Assembly: GCA_958496175.1 (NCBI GenBank) | Contig: OY292274.1 | Coordinates: 35,875,482-35,939,481 of the forward strand | Origin: Sisyra terminalis | Lineage: Eukaryota > Arthropoda > Insecta > Neuroptera > Sisyridae | Length of the DNA: 64,000 nucleotides | Direction of reading: 5' to 3' | Shown: positions 44,201 to 58,329 of the stretch, in pieces | Position numbering within the stretch: the stretch's first letter is position 1 | Layout: each line of letters opens with the position of its first letter | Program-made: the position numbers and the translations under genes | The notes under the pieces: model-generated | Told to the model about the DNA's origin: nothing | Database searches by the model: none | Seen by the model: only the letters and a program-made list of their open reading frames with translations

Positions 44201-45021
44201 AATGGTGGATACGCAGGAAACGTAGTAGTTTGCTGATAGTTTCCAATACCATTTGTGGAACCATTAGGAATATACGATGGAACTGTGGATACTGGTCCAG
44301 GTACAGAATGTGGAGTTTCATGAGTGGGTACAGAAGGCGCGTTTGCAGGTTGTGGCAACGCTGCTGGCAGTGAAGCCGGAGGCGTTGCAGCCGACAACGG
44401 TGGTGGCGGTGTGGGAGCACGGGATACTGGTAAACTAGGCGCTGGGTGATTTGAAAGACTATGGATCGGTTGATTTGGTAAAGCGTGATTTGGTATACAG
44501 GCCGAATTAACCGTAATAGCTGTTGAATGGTTCGATAACGAATGGCTATTTGGTACACTTGTAAGGTGAGAAGGTGTGTGGGTCAAATGTGGTATATGAC
44601 TGGTTGAAACCAGAGGCGATTGACTCGATGAAAGACTTGGAGGTATTTGATGATTTAGCAATGTCGTCGCATGACCCGGTCCTAAATGGCTCGGCGGAAT
44701 TAGTTGACTCCCTGAGGCAGGCACTCCTGTCGTTTGGCTTCCTAATAGCGTATTGGCGGCTATCGGGGCACTTGATTTCGGATGCTCTGCTGTCATTAGT
44801 AAAGGCTGTCCACCATAACCTTGTGATAATGCACTATGAGGTGGAAGAGCAGCGGGTGCCGGACTTGGCGCTGGTGGCGCTAAACACGGCGATGTGGGGG
44901 CAGGCACAGGACTGGCACTGCCACCACCAGGTACTCCTGGAGGTAAACCAGAGCCGGGAAACTCATGCTTCCGTTGTGGCGTTGGAGTTGAGGCGAACAA
45001 CACTGACCCTGCATCAGAGCC
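41230..45021 (-). CDS. tay: tay bridge / AUTS2-family protein, 3' part
   Basis: Nuclear AUTS2 proteins act with PRC1-type complexes and in neural development; the fly orthologue is tay. Seven coding exons (minus): 45021-43937, 43836-43472, 43387-43167, 43105-42944, 42755-42720, 42459-42204, 42146-41230. All phases agree and give 1013 residues to the stop. Family hallmarks: MLRRELDSRFLASQDR then a His-rich block (TEMHQHQHHHTHVHQH), ending FQPK, then KWNAMHVRVAWEIYHHQQK, HDPWSR, and a long Glu/Arg helix before RDRSPIRNG. The first exon here is Pro/Ser/Thr-rich and probably disordered. The gene begins upstream of 45021; its N-terminal Arg/Lys-rich exons were not found and are probably beyond the window. 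Confidence 0.92.
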
Positions 45022-45468
45022 CTGTAATTAAATTAATTATTTTATTAATTAATTTTATCTCATACCATTATAAAAAAATAAATAGCAATTTATATGACAA
45101 AATAATTAACAAAATGTATTATAATTCCTTTATATTAAACGTAAAATAAATTAATTAGATTAGCGTTTTTTTCCATGGCTTACAGCCTAATTAATTTTAT
45201 CATATAAAATATTGAGCAATTTAATTAAAATTCTATTTATGTATTGGAATATTTGAACGATTTATTTGGCATGAAGAATACAAATTGAATAAATTATTTT
45301 TCAAATAAACCAATAATTAAATAATTCATACAAGTATATTTATTGATTGCGCTACATGTCTCTTAAGAGATGTGGCCGTGCATTTAAAAACCTTTTATCA
45401 AATCACGTTTATCGTTACTCAATTTGTATAGAAATGTATTTATAAATAATTTATAATAGGAAACATAA
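45022..45468 (-). other. tay intron, nothing recognised
   Basis: AT-rich DNA directly upstream of the first tay exon seen. The acceptor reads TAATTACAG before 45021. Confidence 0.4.
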
Positions 45469-47150
45469 ATGGGTAATTCTCATGAAATATCGAAATTCTT
45501 GTCCTTTCAGTTTTTAATAAGTAAGGCAAATGGTGTTGGTTATAATTTTTGAATAAAATGAAAATCTCTTAAGAATAATAAATCAATGTACAAAGTACTA
45601 TGAAAATCATTCTCTCACTATGCCCCAAGCTTGAGATTAACACATTTTTGGACTTGAAAATCAAAAATTTATAAAGAAATGTTTGCGATTTTAACTTATC
45701 GATTAAGGATGTTATGGAGGTATGCCAAAATTCTACCATACAACTAAATATTAAGTAGAATGTTCCTTATTTAATGCTAAAGCACCTGTGAAAATTTTAA
45801 AACGATTCACTAAGTCGTTAAAAGTTATTGCAATTTAAAAATACTATGATTTTACACGTAATCTGATGAAGGTTCGGTGATCGAACAGACTTAATTTATT
45901 TTTATTAGCAAAAAATGTAACCAGTTATTAGTTATAAAATGTTAAATTATTAATTTACTATATAGATTTTTCAGTTATAATTGTCTTAAAAAACTAATTT
46001 AAAGTTTTATTTATGATTTCATCATATTAAAAGATTCTACATTCATAACTAATGAGCATCAAGTTAATAATATTTTAATTTGTTAAGTTGCAATCAAGGT
46101 ATATTCAGTCCCAAAAGTTAGTTAAACATTTTCAATATTTTTTGTTTTTTCTTATTTTGTTTCAAGTTTTTGATGACATTTCCGATTTTCTCTTAAACTA
46201 TATACAGTTTTTTAAATATCTACCTATGTATTCATCTCATGGTTACGCATGATAAGATGTAATTATTCACGAATTTCTATTTTTATATACTTTTGTCTCC
46301 GATTGTATCTTCACAACATCCTTAAAAACACAATAATTTTCAAAAATCTTTTGAGTTTGGAATCAAAAGTAAAGAACACGTTTTCCAATATATTTTTATG
46401 TATCCCATAAAATTGTTTTAACTGTTATAAGTCATTATATCAATGTATTTTTTGCACTTATTTCAAATATGAAATTTAATTCTTTCCATCACGTAAGAAT
46501 TTCTCAAAAAATGAGAAAATATATTAGGGATAAGGAACAAATAACGCATATTTTTAAAAAATGTCTCCTATATACCATGGAATAAATATGTGATGCCATA
46601 CGTGATGAACTTTTTTCGTTATTTTTTCCATAATCAAGGCAAAAATTACAATAAAAATATGTTAATAAATATTTAACATAACTTTATCATCGCAGGCCTG
46701 TGTAATCATTCATTAAGACTCTCATCGAATTTTGATTGTTGGCAATCTGTTATTTCATATATCTATATTTCACTATCTATTATTTCATATATTTAAGACA
46801 TCTTAAACGTGTTTGAGTACTATTCCAAAGAAAAAAAAACATGACAATCTTTTCAAGATTACATTGTCAGTCGACATTCCCTCACATTGAAGAAAGATAG
46901 AGGTATTTATTATATTTTAATAATAATTGCACAGTAAAGTAGGTTGTCAGGGACAATAAACGTACACAAAAATTCAGATGTAAAAAAATTTTATGATCCA
47001 AGATTTTTTGAGTTATACCTAGTTTATTTCGTCATTTCCTCACCGTCATTCCCTCATTTCAAATTGAAACGAGAAAATGACGATATATGAGGTAATGGCT
47101 TTTAAACTAGTCGAACTTGACTTTTTCTTAAGTTATAAAGTAAAATGAAT
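45469..47150 (+). mobile_element. TIR element, family N, copy 2
   Basis: It begins ATGGGTAATTCTCATGAAAT, the end seen at 33889-34956, and shares ACTATGCCCCAAGCTTGAGA early and CGTCATTTCCTCACCGTCAT late. It is longer than copy 1 and I could not place its right end, so it may be truncated or carry an insertion. Confidence 0.5.
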
Positions 47151-49396
47151 TATTGGATTTGACATTATTGGATTTAGAATATAGAAATATAATGTACAAA
47201 TGAATCTAGAATTATTGGATAAGTAAACAGAACAAATTAACCTATGAAGATTTATAATCAATTTTTTTCATTATCTTAATAGATATAAAGCAATTTAATT
47301 GGACAAGTTTTGAAGAAATCCGACTGATAATAGCTATGTAATGTTCTGTTGACGTCGCCTTCTACGTAAATTTATAAATGTACGTCGATGGCCAAACAGG
47401 CTGCTGGCCAAAGAATTTTAATGTGTGCATGTAAAACACATTTGTCGCTCGGATAAAGCGACGATGCAAATCCCCGTCTCATCATCCTCATATTATTATC
47501 TCTGTAATACATTCGGCTTGCGGCACCTTATTACTTGGCACACGATCAAATCGTCGTCTTGTTTTTTTCCTTCATTTTATTCGTTCTTCCCAGATACACA
47601 AGAATTATTGTAAATTATAGTCAATTTACACTATTTGTGATTGCAAAATTTGTTTGATGTTTCTCTTCAGATCACGGCGTCGTTAAATATTTACAACAAC
47701 ATCACAAGATATACAACGTTATTCCTTTCAACGATATTAGAAAAACATTAATTACCTCATATATTTTCATACTTTTTAAATGAAAGTGGTTATTTTTACG
47801 ATAATGTCGAGTCTTAAGCTATTAATAAATTTGACTTTTATTGTTCCGCTACAAATAACAAACTCGCACAAAATACTTTATTTATATATTTATATTTGCC
47901 CTCTATAAATCTTGCCTCGAATTTTCTATTAATAGGATTGTAAACAAGTGTAACCATTGATAGGAATAAAGAAATTAAGTCAAAGATTTATCTGTTATAA
48001 AGAATAATGGGAGAACATTAAAATTGTAAAAACAAGTACCAAAATTTGATTAATAGTAATTTTATTAAATGGCAAAAAAGAAAGTGAAAACATAAATTGA
48101 AATCATTGCTCATCACAAAAGCGATTAGAGTGAAGGAACAAGAGCGAAAAATAAGGGAGCATTGAAATAAAATAATCGATGATTCCAAGGATAACATTCA
48201 GTGAGCTATAAAAATAAATCACCGGCCATTCGCAAAGCAATTTAATAAACGAAAACGTAGGAAAATGTCATTCCGACTCATCTCATTCTCTGTTATCACT
48301 AAACAAAAATGAACCATAAAGGCAACGCCACCGGAAACGCTAAGAATTGTGAGCCAACGAGCCGTGATAAGAGGGTGGTTGGGTGTTGTATCTCCTCGCC
48401 CTTTTATCTTTTCCTTTTTTTTCTTTTACCACTCTCTTAACGTCAAGACTGTATTCAAACAACGTACATATTTCTTGACGTTATTTTCACCAACAGGAAA
48501 TATATGTGTTTTATTCTTTGAATATAAACTTCATGTTCGCGTACCACACACAAAAAAATCAACACCAACGAAAAATATCCCTCATAAAATTACATATAAT
48601 GTAAGAAACTCAACACAGATTCAAAAGAAAATAATAAGTAAATCCAAACGAGTTCAAATATTCCGAATTTCGAACATAACTTTTTCAACAAATTCGATTG
48701 TCACTCACTTAGCGATGACGAACAAGCTTTATCAATCAATAAATGAATAAGACACGGACATGCCGAGAGGGAATTCTCGAACGATAACTTTTTAGGGGAA
48801 AATTGGACAAGTTTAATGTTGTGGAAGAAAACAATGTCGAGGTTTGTACGACAGTCATTCAATGCAAAAAAGAGAGCTCTGCAAACAATTTTATGATTTT
48901 TACGAAGACCAAAGATAGAGTTGTCAGCCTTTTCTCGATTTGAAACTAACAGTTTGCGCGTTTGTAAAATCGCGCTCATTTATAACTTTTCTCGTTGAAA
49001 CCTCTTAAAAAAAATTCAATTAAATTTTGAATATAAAACGGAACGGCGTTTAATTCCAAATGACTAAATATAATTTGCTACTATTTCGATTGTAAAAAAC
49101 GGGATCATAAAAATAAATTTGATAATATAAAAACTTCGTATTAGCATCGTAAAAGCGTGTCCATGTTCTTCATGAACGATAAAATGTTACTTTTGCAAAT
49201 AAATAACTTCTCTCAATATTTTCTCCTATTCGATTTTTCACTGGTAACTAAAATACAGCTTGTTTCAAAAGTACGTATACATACACGCCAAACATCGCGA
49301 AGCTTTGTTTAAACCTTTTTAGGAACTATAATATAGTCATTTAAAAAATATTTTTACTTCCACAAAAGTTGCAGTTTGCTTGATATTTTTAATATT
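47151..49396. other. No gene seen; probable tay intron or upstream
   Basis: Locally a little richer in GC (47330-47600, 48240-48420) and free of obvious repeats, so it could hold regulatory or 5' UTR sequence. A 133-codon frame at 48349-48750 has no domain and low-complexity content; I do not call it. Confidence 0.3.
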
Positions 49397-49497
49397 CATT
49401 TACCATCGCTTTATAGTTGTAAATACCTTTAGCAAAACACTTCTTCGTCACAAGATTCAAACCCAGAACCTTCCGAATTCGGAACACCTCTCATCCA
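49397..49497 (-). repeat. tRNA-derived SINE fragment (family S)
   Basis: The minus strand keeps a damaged box B (GGGTTTGAATCTTG) and the SINE tail TATAAAGCGATGGTAAATG. It is diverged. Confidence 0.5.
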
Positions 49498-49539
49498 TTT
49501 GTAAGTTTTTATTAAATTTAATGCATATCAATAAATAAT

Positions 49540-49762
49540 AGACAAACGTATAAATACTATGTATGTATATTGACAAAAGGAGAGAGCAAAGAATTTAAGC
49601 ACATAGCTCTGAGTGAAAACTTAATACAGTAATCATTGTCCGAAATTTGAACTATCTGATTGTGTTATTTATTTCAACCGTCATTTCGATTTCATTCAGT
49701 TGACAATTTTTGTCATTTGTGTCGTGCTGGCTGTAAATATTTCACGGGTAGCTACTAGTAGA
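49540..49762 (+). repeat. Unknown repeat family R, copy 1
   Basis: It runs from ACAAACGTATAAATACTATG to TATTTCACGGGTAGCTACTA. It shares order and wording with 51285-51493 and 61998-62217, all in the same orientation. No tRNA head and no long TIR. Confidence 0.6.
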
Positions 49763-50419
49763 CTATATTTAACAAATAACACGTGTACAATATACATAAA
49801 CAAAAAAAAATCTTTATATCTTAAGCTCCTGAAAATTTTTGAGACCGATTCAACTCGTTTAAAAATTACGACAATTTAAAAACCACTATTTTTTTTCAGT
49901 GTACTTTTATTGAGATTTGTCACATATATTCTTTGATTTATTAACACTCAATGTAGGTAAAAAAAGCAATTGATCAAAAAGCTGTTTTTTTTATATTATT
50001 GAAATGCTTATTTTAACTAATTAATGGTTAAAATATAAATATGTAAGTATATTAACTACCAAAAGTTAGTTAAAATGATTTCGTATAGTTTGTTATTAAC
50101 TCGGCAAAAAATTACTTTGGGATTGTTCAATTGTATACACGAGGCCTCATTAGGTGCCAATAAAACAAGCTCAATAGAGAAAACCTAATTAGAAATAAAA
50201 TAATGGTCGTCAGTTTTTTCCGATTAGGGTTTGGTGTGGGATCTAAGAGGAAAACTTCATTGTGGAAATAAAAAATTATGATCAGTTTTTCCCAATCGGA
50301 TACTAGGTGAGACTTAGCTGAAAAGATCCAATTTATAATTAAAAACGGTTGTTATCGGAACGGTTAAACGGAGTAATTAATAAAAAAAAGTAGATTATTA
50401 ATTAACGTTGGCTTACTTT

Positions 50420-50605
50420 TAGTTTACTCCTCCATTTCAGGGATTTTTGTATTAGATCCCGGGTTATAGTAGTCTTAATGGGATCTCTTTGGGATTTCCT
50501 TACTAGAACATAACTGTAATTGCACAATTAAGACCTAACGGGTCTCGGCGTTACATTCCAATTGGGACCTAATAAAATCTACTTGAAAAAATTTAGTCGG
50601 AAAAT
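50420..50605. repeat. Unknown repeat family U, copy 1
   Basis: GGATTTTTGTATTAGATCCC, ATAACTGTAATTGCACAATT and GGGACCTAATAAAATCTACT recur in the same order at 63570-64000. Confidence 0.55.
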
Positions 50606-51284
50606 TAAACATTAACATTGTTTCCTTAACTTCATATAAAATGTCATTTTAATAAATGTAAACTACAAGCATTTTGTTGGACATGATACTTTGCAAACAT
50701 CCTTAAGGATGATAGACGATAGGTACTACACGTGAAGCTGCCTAGTCTAGCATACATACATATTACATAAACGATTTTATGTAACTCTAAAAATATACAA
50801 CGTTATACTCGTACGTTTATCTTAATAAACATGGCAATGTAATATTTGTCACATCAAGATCACTAAAAGCATGTAAATTTTATATTAACATGATAAAAAT
50901 GTGACACCAATGACATGTTGAATTAGCATTTTCAATGCAATGTTAAGGTTGCGTAAAGTATAACTGCCGATACAGTATATTATCGTAAGTTTATTTTATA
51001 AGCCTGTCGAAATAAAATCGAACTATAGGCTATAGTAGTGGTTCCCAAAATGAACTGGGCTTCGATCCATCTAACAAAAATTTCTTATATTGATCAATAT
51101 AGGATCATATATTGGTCTTGTTATTGGAAATATCAAATTTATCACTTCCTTTTTTTTATTCATGTCTTATACAGTGGTGAATTGCCCATTAGGTTTCACT
51201 TAATACTCGCTCGCGACTCATGGTTTTGGAAATACTGGCCTATAGACTGCAAAGAATCAGTTCTTGCTTGCGTATTAGTATAAT

Positions 51285-51493
51285 GATAGGCAAACGTATA
51301 TTATGTATTTCGGCAAAAAAGAGAACAAAAATGTAATTAAACGCATCAACAAATATAATAATAATTGTCCCAAATTTGAACAAACTGATTGTTGTCATTT
51401 GTTTCAATTGTCCTTCCAAGTTCATTTAACTACCAATTTTTTCCATTTGCCAGTTATGTCAATGTTGACTGAATATTTCACGGGTACCTACTA
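51285..51493 (+). repeat. Unknown repeat family R, copy 2
   Basis: It runs from AGGCAAACGTATATTATGTA to ATTTCACGGGTACCTACTAG. The middle carries TTGTTTCAATTGTCCTTCC, as in the other two copies. Confidence 0.6.
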
Positions 51494-54400
51494 GTTTCAT
51501 ATGGTTGGAAAAAGAAAGGACTAATAATTCTTGAAGGACTCACAAAACTTTAAGATTTTTTATCACATTATTATTATTAAGTTTTGCATTTTTAGATAAG
51601 TAAATATTTATTTTCTATATTTTTTGCATTTGAAAAGTTGAACCGTAAAAAATAGTATACAGTATGCATCTAAGTTTATATGGAGCATGAAGTTTAGAAT
51701 TTCTTATATATTAATTAAAATAGTCGTAATATGCCAGTCATAACTGGTTAGCCTTTATCCCGAACTATGCCTGGGGATATAAGGAAAAGCAGCGGCTTAA
51801 AGGGTTGCACGAATTTATTCAACTTTGCTAACATATTCTCACAGTATCATTGTAGTGCACTTTCTTGTTAGAACACTTATAGAACACTCTGTATAGCAAT
51901 AAAGATCCGAGCGATAGTTAACCTATTTTTTTTTCTCCTCTCCAAATTTTATAGTGAACATAAAAGAAGAAAAGCGAAAAAAAGAGCCAAGTGAAGCCAC
52001 AAATATTCTAATAACTAAAACATGATCATAAAGTTGAAGTCATCAATTAAATTTGTAGATAGATAGTATTCAGTATCACATAAAACTGTCGTAAAGTAAA
52101 CAGAATAAAAGAGATAATCCCTAAAATACACTTACATAACATAAAATGTTTAAGCGCTTCGTTGTTATTACGGCGTTCGAAAATGTTCGTATGAGATAAA
52201 ACTGAATAACCCGATTTGACAGGAGATAAATTTTATTGTATATAAACGATATGATAGCGCTTTTTTCTTCCAGTTTCGAATCTTCTTCAACTAGTGCATT
52301 GCCTCATTTTCCTACTTAACACCTTCAACAAATTTGAATGCAATAGAACCACTTGAAAGCAGCGTAATGAACGCAAGATTTCGCTTTAAATCCCACTTAG
52401 TAAAACGAGAGAAATTGAGTTATATTAATAATTGGATGTAACTAGCAAACTCAGTTCAGGGAATCAACACATTTAAGTGTGACATGTTTGGAATATATAA
52501 TTTCTATCACACGGTTAATTAAAATTTACAACCTACAATATGTTACAAACACAATACAACATAATTTTCAATGACAAATTGCCTGTAGTCGACACGGTAT
52601 TAATAATGAAAAAAGATCGATTTAAATTCATGGCGTTCGTAATGAAATAAAACGTATGTACCAAAACGAAACGAAAAAATACAATGTACACAGCCAAGTA
52701 TATTAAAGCCTTGATCGAAAACTTATATAAACATTATTCAAATTTTATATTCAATAACTCACTGAAATTTACATTGAAATGAGGTACTGAATGTTATAGA
52801 TTTTATTTACGTTGACTGTCATATTGGTCAATTTTCTTTCCTACATTATTTTTCCATAAGCGGAGCAAGTAAATTTATTCTAATTTTATGCATTCATATC
52901 AACTCTACAACTATATTTCTTTTTCATTTTTACAATCCATACGAATCATAAAAAATATCATTTAAACCACATCTACATAAACCAAAAAGTTTCTGGTTTA
53001 AACCTACGATGAAAGAATATCTTCTATTTCTTTTAGTCCAAATTAAAAATTATTTTAATTACATTGTATAAGTTTATCATAAGCAATTTTTCGGTTTAAA
53101 AAAATAAATACGATTGTTTAATTCTACAAATGATTTCAGATCTTTTAATTAAAACTAACAATTACCCTTACAATTTTTTTTTAAATTGTAATTAAATTTA
53201 GACAATTAGGTACGTTAAAGTAATAATTAGTTTCAAAAATCTATATATCAAAAGTCTAAACTATCTACTAAACTAAATAAGGACACTGTTGTGTTCCATA
53301 TAGAAACTCCCAATATTTACAATAGTCAGCCGTTAGCTATCAAACATTGGCCCAAGATTTCGCCAAGTGTTAACGACATAGTTCAACCAAGATAGGCGAA
53401 AAAAAACCATAAATTAAAACCTTTTTAAATTATATAGAGTTTTATAGTATTTTGAGTTGTAAAAATCAACATGTTTCTTTCCAGTATTTTTTTAAATTTA
53501 AGTATAGCTTAAGATTGGTTGCCAAGCCTGGCGTATGAATATCATTTCGAAGTTAGGCCAGTCTTGGGCCAAGCCTGGCAAGTCTTGTCAAAATCCTGTA
53601 CTAATTATAAATTCATACCTGGAATTTAATTAATCCAATATTTCTTTGAAAAATTCGAACTTTTTTGGTTGTTGTAACTTTTTTTTTCAAGTACTTATGT
53701 ATTAATGATATTGTATTCGCTATGGAATTCGATTTTTTTAAGTTATCAAACTATGTGTAAAATACAGTTTATACATACAAAAACGAGAAGCCTAGTACAC
53801 TCTCAACTCTCGCAAAAGTTTATTGAACCATAAAATACTAAAAGTTATAGAAGTGCAAGAAAAGAATTTTAGTAGAATTTCACTCAAAATAGCAAATTTT
53901 ACCTCTGCTTTACAATGGTGAATATACTTTGTAAGATGTTTGTGAATCAATGTACTTTAATTTTTCATATCTTTCATCCACCATTCTCAGATACAAAGCA
54001 AATATTACACCATTTAACTGCGTAACAAATCATTTTTTTAACAACAAATGGTAAAAACTGTAATACTTATAGAAAGATTTTATTATGTAGTTGCACTATA
54101 CATACGTAGCTTTCCTACAATTAGAAATTTATTACAACTGAAGTCAGTTAAAATTTAAACCCAAAATCAACTAAGTCTAACTTTTTTCCTGATAATGTAC
54201 TTCTACATGATAAACGCAAATTACAAAAGTGATAAGGATATAGACTCATAAATACAAAATTATTTAAAGTGGTTTATTGAGTTGTTCAATATTATTTCTT
54301 TAAGGGAATAATGCAGTTGCAGTTCAAATGAGGATTCACTTAATAAACTTTTCTATGAGATACAACAGAGACAAAAAAGTAATAAAAAAGTTTTTAAACA

Positions 54401-56825
54401 GTAAATAAAAACCGAAAATCACCACTTTCTGTACAATTCCAGTGGTGGCGATAATATTTTAAATATCTTTATTGTTTTAGGGCGCAAAGAATGAAAGGGA
54501 AATAAACTTCTAGCTACCACCACAATAGCATGTAGATGGCGGCTAAAAATTGTTCTCATCTCTATAAAAACCATATTACAGTGTTTGGCGATGATTCTTT
54601 CATTCCCGCGCCCTCAACATGTATTGATCTTGCACCATAGAGAACACTGTCGCGGAGGAACACTCTCCCTAAACCATTTTCAGAGCTTTTCGCTTATGGG
54701 GTTGTGCACGCTTCCAGGGTTACGTACACAATCAGTTATATCAGATTTCTTATACACTTGAAACCAATCCAATCACAACATCCCTATATGATACCTTCAT
54801 CTTGTCTTTCACAAAACGTATTTTGCTTGGCGGAAAAAGAAAATGAAAAGAAAAACAGATTGTAATCTGTATTATAACACTGTATTTGATATAAACGCGA
54901 CAACATCAAAGTAAAATCGCTTTAATAATTTCAAATATTTGTCTCAAATTTTTATTCTATCAATGTAAATCATATTCATATTGCATTTTCTTTTTCGATT
55001 GAACATACTTGCATTGTTCACCAAGCCGCTTTAACCGCGTAAATATTTTTCTTCCGCCAACGCCAAGATGTCGGATGGTCGCTTTTTTTCTTCCTTTTTG
55101 CTCATCTCTGATCGTAGCGAAGGAACACGAGAAGGAAAAGCTCTATGTCAGTTTCTTCGTTATGTGCGCTGATAAAGCTTTAAAAGGATCTGCACTTATT
55201 GGTTCGCGTTACCGCCTCTCGGTAATTATGTTAACAGAGAACATTTACTGTAAAGGGGAAAATGTCGACGATGTGGAAATTATCGTCTCGGCTTGCTCAA
55301 CTTAACGGCTTCTTAACTGTTTTATGTTTTATTTGCACATTTACGCTTTAACTCATACATATTTTTCTATTATAATATGCTTACAGAGCTCGAGGCGAGA
55401 CTAATTAAATGTACCTGTATATGACGTTTTTATAAAGATTCAATTGAATATGATTATGAAATCGTTTTTTTTTTAACATTTACATACAAATCCTCTTTGG
55501 AAAAATGATAAAAACGCAGTTCCTCCGATGCACATCCCTTGCATAATTCATATCGATTAAAATGCAAATCCGTTAAAAGTAGTTGATACGTTTTATTAAT
55601 AATTAATACCTCAACTGCAATGCGTTATCGACCAATTATAATTTAATCTCGATGAAAGCATATTTAACGCCACCGTTTCAATAAAAATGAGTAAAGCTTC
55701 ATTTCAGAAAACGTATTTTAATTAAATTAATTCAGCACTGTATTTATTGATTTCTTTTCACACCATCACAAAAGCCAATACTTTTGAAATTAATAAAACC
55801 ATGCAAACTAATCACAGCTTTTGATTAATTAACTTGCATTAAAAGTGTGTTCAATTCGTGGTGGTTTAAATTCGGCGTTGAAAAAAACAAGTTTTCTACT
55901 GTTTGAAGCTTTAATCTTTGTGCAGTAATTGAAAACGTAATAAAAACGTTATCATACTTGGAGGTAGTTAAATATTGAAATTGAATTACTGACATTGTCA
56001 TATAAATCAAAATACTTGAGTGATTGATTATACGCATGTAGTAAAACTAAATAAAACGAGACAAGTTCGCAACCGACTTGTACAGTCAATGTAGATTTAT
56101 ATTTGTAAGCCGATAGTCTCGGATTAAAAGCAAATTGAATTTGTGATCGTTTACAACCGTAACACATTTACAGATGACAAACATGTTATGAAAATATAAT
56201 CAGCGTGAAAGCAGTAATTTGAAACAGCCATCATACGAACCAATATAGTAACGATCGACATTATTAATAGGATTGGAAATTAAATACTTATACGTGCAAA
56301 ACAGTCATATGATATGGTAATGATCTATATCGCATATAATTAACAATCTTGAAATTGCATTATACAGTGGAATTATTATAAAAACCTATCAACAGCAATA
56401 TATAGTTAAAATTATTTTAAAATTTATTATCAATTCGAATCAAAGAATATATGTTTTATAACTTAAACAACTTAAAAATCCCACACCATGGAAAGTATAA
56501 CAAATTTTATAATAGTCGTACAAAATCATGTTCTTTGTTACAAGATAAGTGTGGCGATTGAAAAATTTCACACAATCAATGTGTAAAATTGGCATAACTG
56601 CCAAAAATATAATCAAAATGAATAAGTAAATTTACCGGCTATTCGCTCCGTGTACGATGAAAACGACATCTGACGTCTGCACTAAATTATGTTCGACAAT
56701 TGTAGGGATTGTGGGACTTAAAGAGTAGTCGCGTGAGTTGTATATAAAAAATATCCAAAGGGTAATGCAAATCAAAAATTTGTACATAAAACATTGGAAT
56801 TTAACTCAAAACAATCAGCTTAATG
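51494..56825. other. No gene seen (5.3 kb)
   Basis: AT-rich sequence. Near 53330-53600 there are repeated words TTGGCCCAAG / CTTGGGCCAAGCCTGG, suggesting an unclassified element. The stretch 54450-55320 is less AT-rich and has a 98-codon frame at 55009 without a domain; it could be regulatory DNA or a non-coding exon of tay, but nothing proves it. Confidence 0.3.
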
Positions 56826-57511
56826 TAGCGATTTACAAACTTTTTGTACATGCGCCCCCTTTTTAAAAAAATGGAAATCTCTCAATTTTCGTGACAATCT
56901 AATTTCAAAAATAATATATTAGGGTTGCAAAATAATAGATTTACCATTTAATGCATACAATAAATAATGACTATGGTATAAATAATACTAGTTTTAGCAA
57001 ACGTTGGAGGCACGAAAGATAAATAGCCGGAGAACGAACTATTTAGATACTACAATATCGGTTACGAAATTATTGGATGGTGCAGAGGGCTCTAGTGACA
57101 GTAAAGCACCAAGTTTGAATATAAACTCCAAAAATATTTTCATATAATTCGCAATAAGCTCATAGTTTTCAAGACAATAAAAAATTAAATACAATGACGT
57201 CCCATTTTTATTTTCTTTAATTCTAAAGACAAAAATATGACCAACTAACAGCAATGAACATATTATGTTGCTTCTTGTAATACTTTGACAATTTCGACTT
57301 CAATTTGAATAACAACCAAAAAAGCAAACAGCTAATAACAGTTCAATACGTCAAGTGTCTCATTGATGTTCCTGCCACTAGAGACCAAAAAAATAACTAA
57401 ATCTATCCAAAATTTTGAGGACTATCTCTTTCGTTCTCCTGTCATTTATTATTCGTGGTAAGAGGTGCACCCCCATTGAGGGTGTCGCGCTTCCCAGTTT
57501 GAAAACCGCTG
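56826..57511. mobile_element. hAT-type element (686 bp)
   Basis: The left end reads TAGCGATTTACAAACTTTTT and the complement of the right end CAGCGGTTTTCAAACTGG. The subterminal GCGCCCCC / GGGTGTCGCGC wording is typical of hAT. Flanking octamers GCTTAATG and GTCTAATT match 5 of 8 and both have a central TA. Non-coding. Confidence 0.65.
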
Positions 57512-58101
57512 GTCTAATTCGACCATTGTATTTCAGACCACACACCGTGAAGAATTCTATTGTAGAAACACTGTAGAACGATCGCTGAACAAATGCTTTC
57601 ATACTTTGATTGGATTGAAAAAAATATTTTCGTCAAAATAGCAATGTTTTTATATTATTATTAAAAGCTCAAGAAAACAAACTTATTTCTGTGATCACTA
57701 AGTTCAATTCTAACGTATAACAAAATATTTTCGCGATCTTCAAAAAATACCAGATATATCTAATTGAAACCAACTTTTGCTAAAAGTATTTTTTAGAATC
57801 TACTCTTATATTTTGTCAGAATTTATATAATGACCGCGAATATTGAATTTGTCGCTCTATTTTGCTCACGATAGTGTATTGAAAAAATAAATAAATCTTA
57901 ATTTTCTTTTAACATTTGTTCAAAATTACCTAACGTTGACGCACATGCTTAAAAAGACAATTTTTTTCATTTCAATTATCTGCGGCATGCTACCAATATT
58001 ATTTTTCTGTAATTCTTTAATCAAAAAATAAAACTATGATATATATGTAAAACTATGACTAGGATTTACGAAAATTGGTCCGATGGTTTATTAATATAAG
58101 G

Positions 58102-58321
58102 CAGAGGCCCCTAACTGTTTTGAGCAATATTAAGACATTCTAGAATGCCAGTCGATTGACGAGCAATATTTATATTTCAAGATTAATTCGTTGTTGAAGA
58201 TTGTTAATAATTCATACAAAAAAAAACTTCAATATTTTTATCATAGTAACCCAGAAGCAAGCACTTTTAAAATGGTCAGCAGGCACCATAGTGCTCATGG
58301 GTATACGGTTGGAGAACACTG
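58102..58321. mobile_element. hAT-type MITE with exact duplication
   Basis: The left end reads CAGAGGCCCCTAACTGTT and the complement of the right end CAGTGTTCTCCAACCGTA. The octamer ATATAAGG is found exactly on both sides (58094-58101, 58322-58329). 220 bp, non-coding. Confidence 0.82.
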
Positions 58322-58329
58322 ATATAAGG

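Noticed and set aside
48349..48750. 133-codon plus frame
   Set aside because: Long enough to notice, but Phe- and Lys-rich low-complexity content with no motif; probably chance in AT-rich DNA.
51038..51283. hAT left end (AGTGGTTCCCAAAATG)
   Set aside because: It looks like a hAT terminus, but I could not find a matching right end or duplication, so no element is called.
55009..55305. 98-codon plus frame in a less AT-rich stretch
   Set aside because: No domain, no splice-linked neighbours and no family resemblance; not called as a gene.
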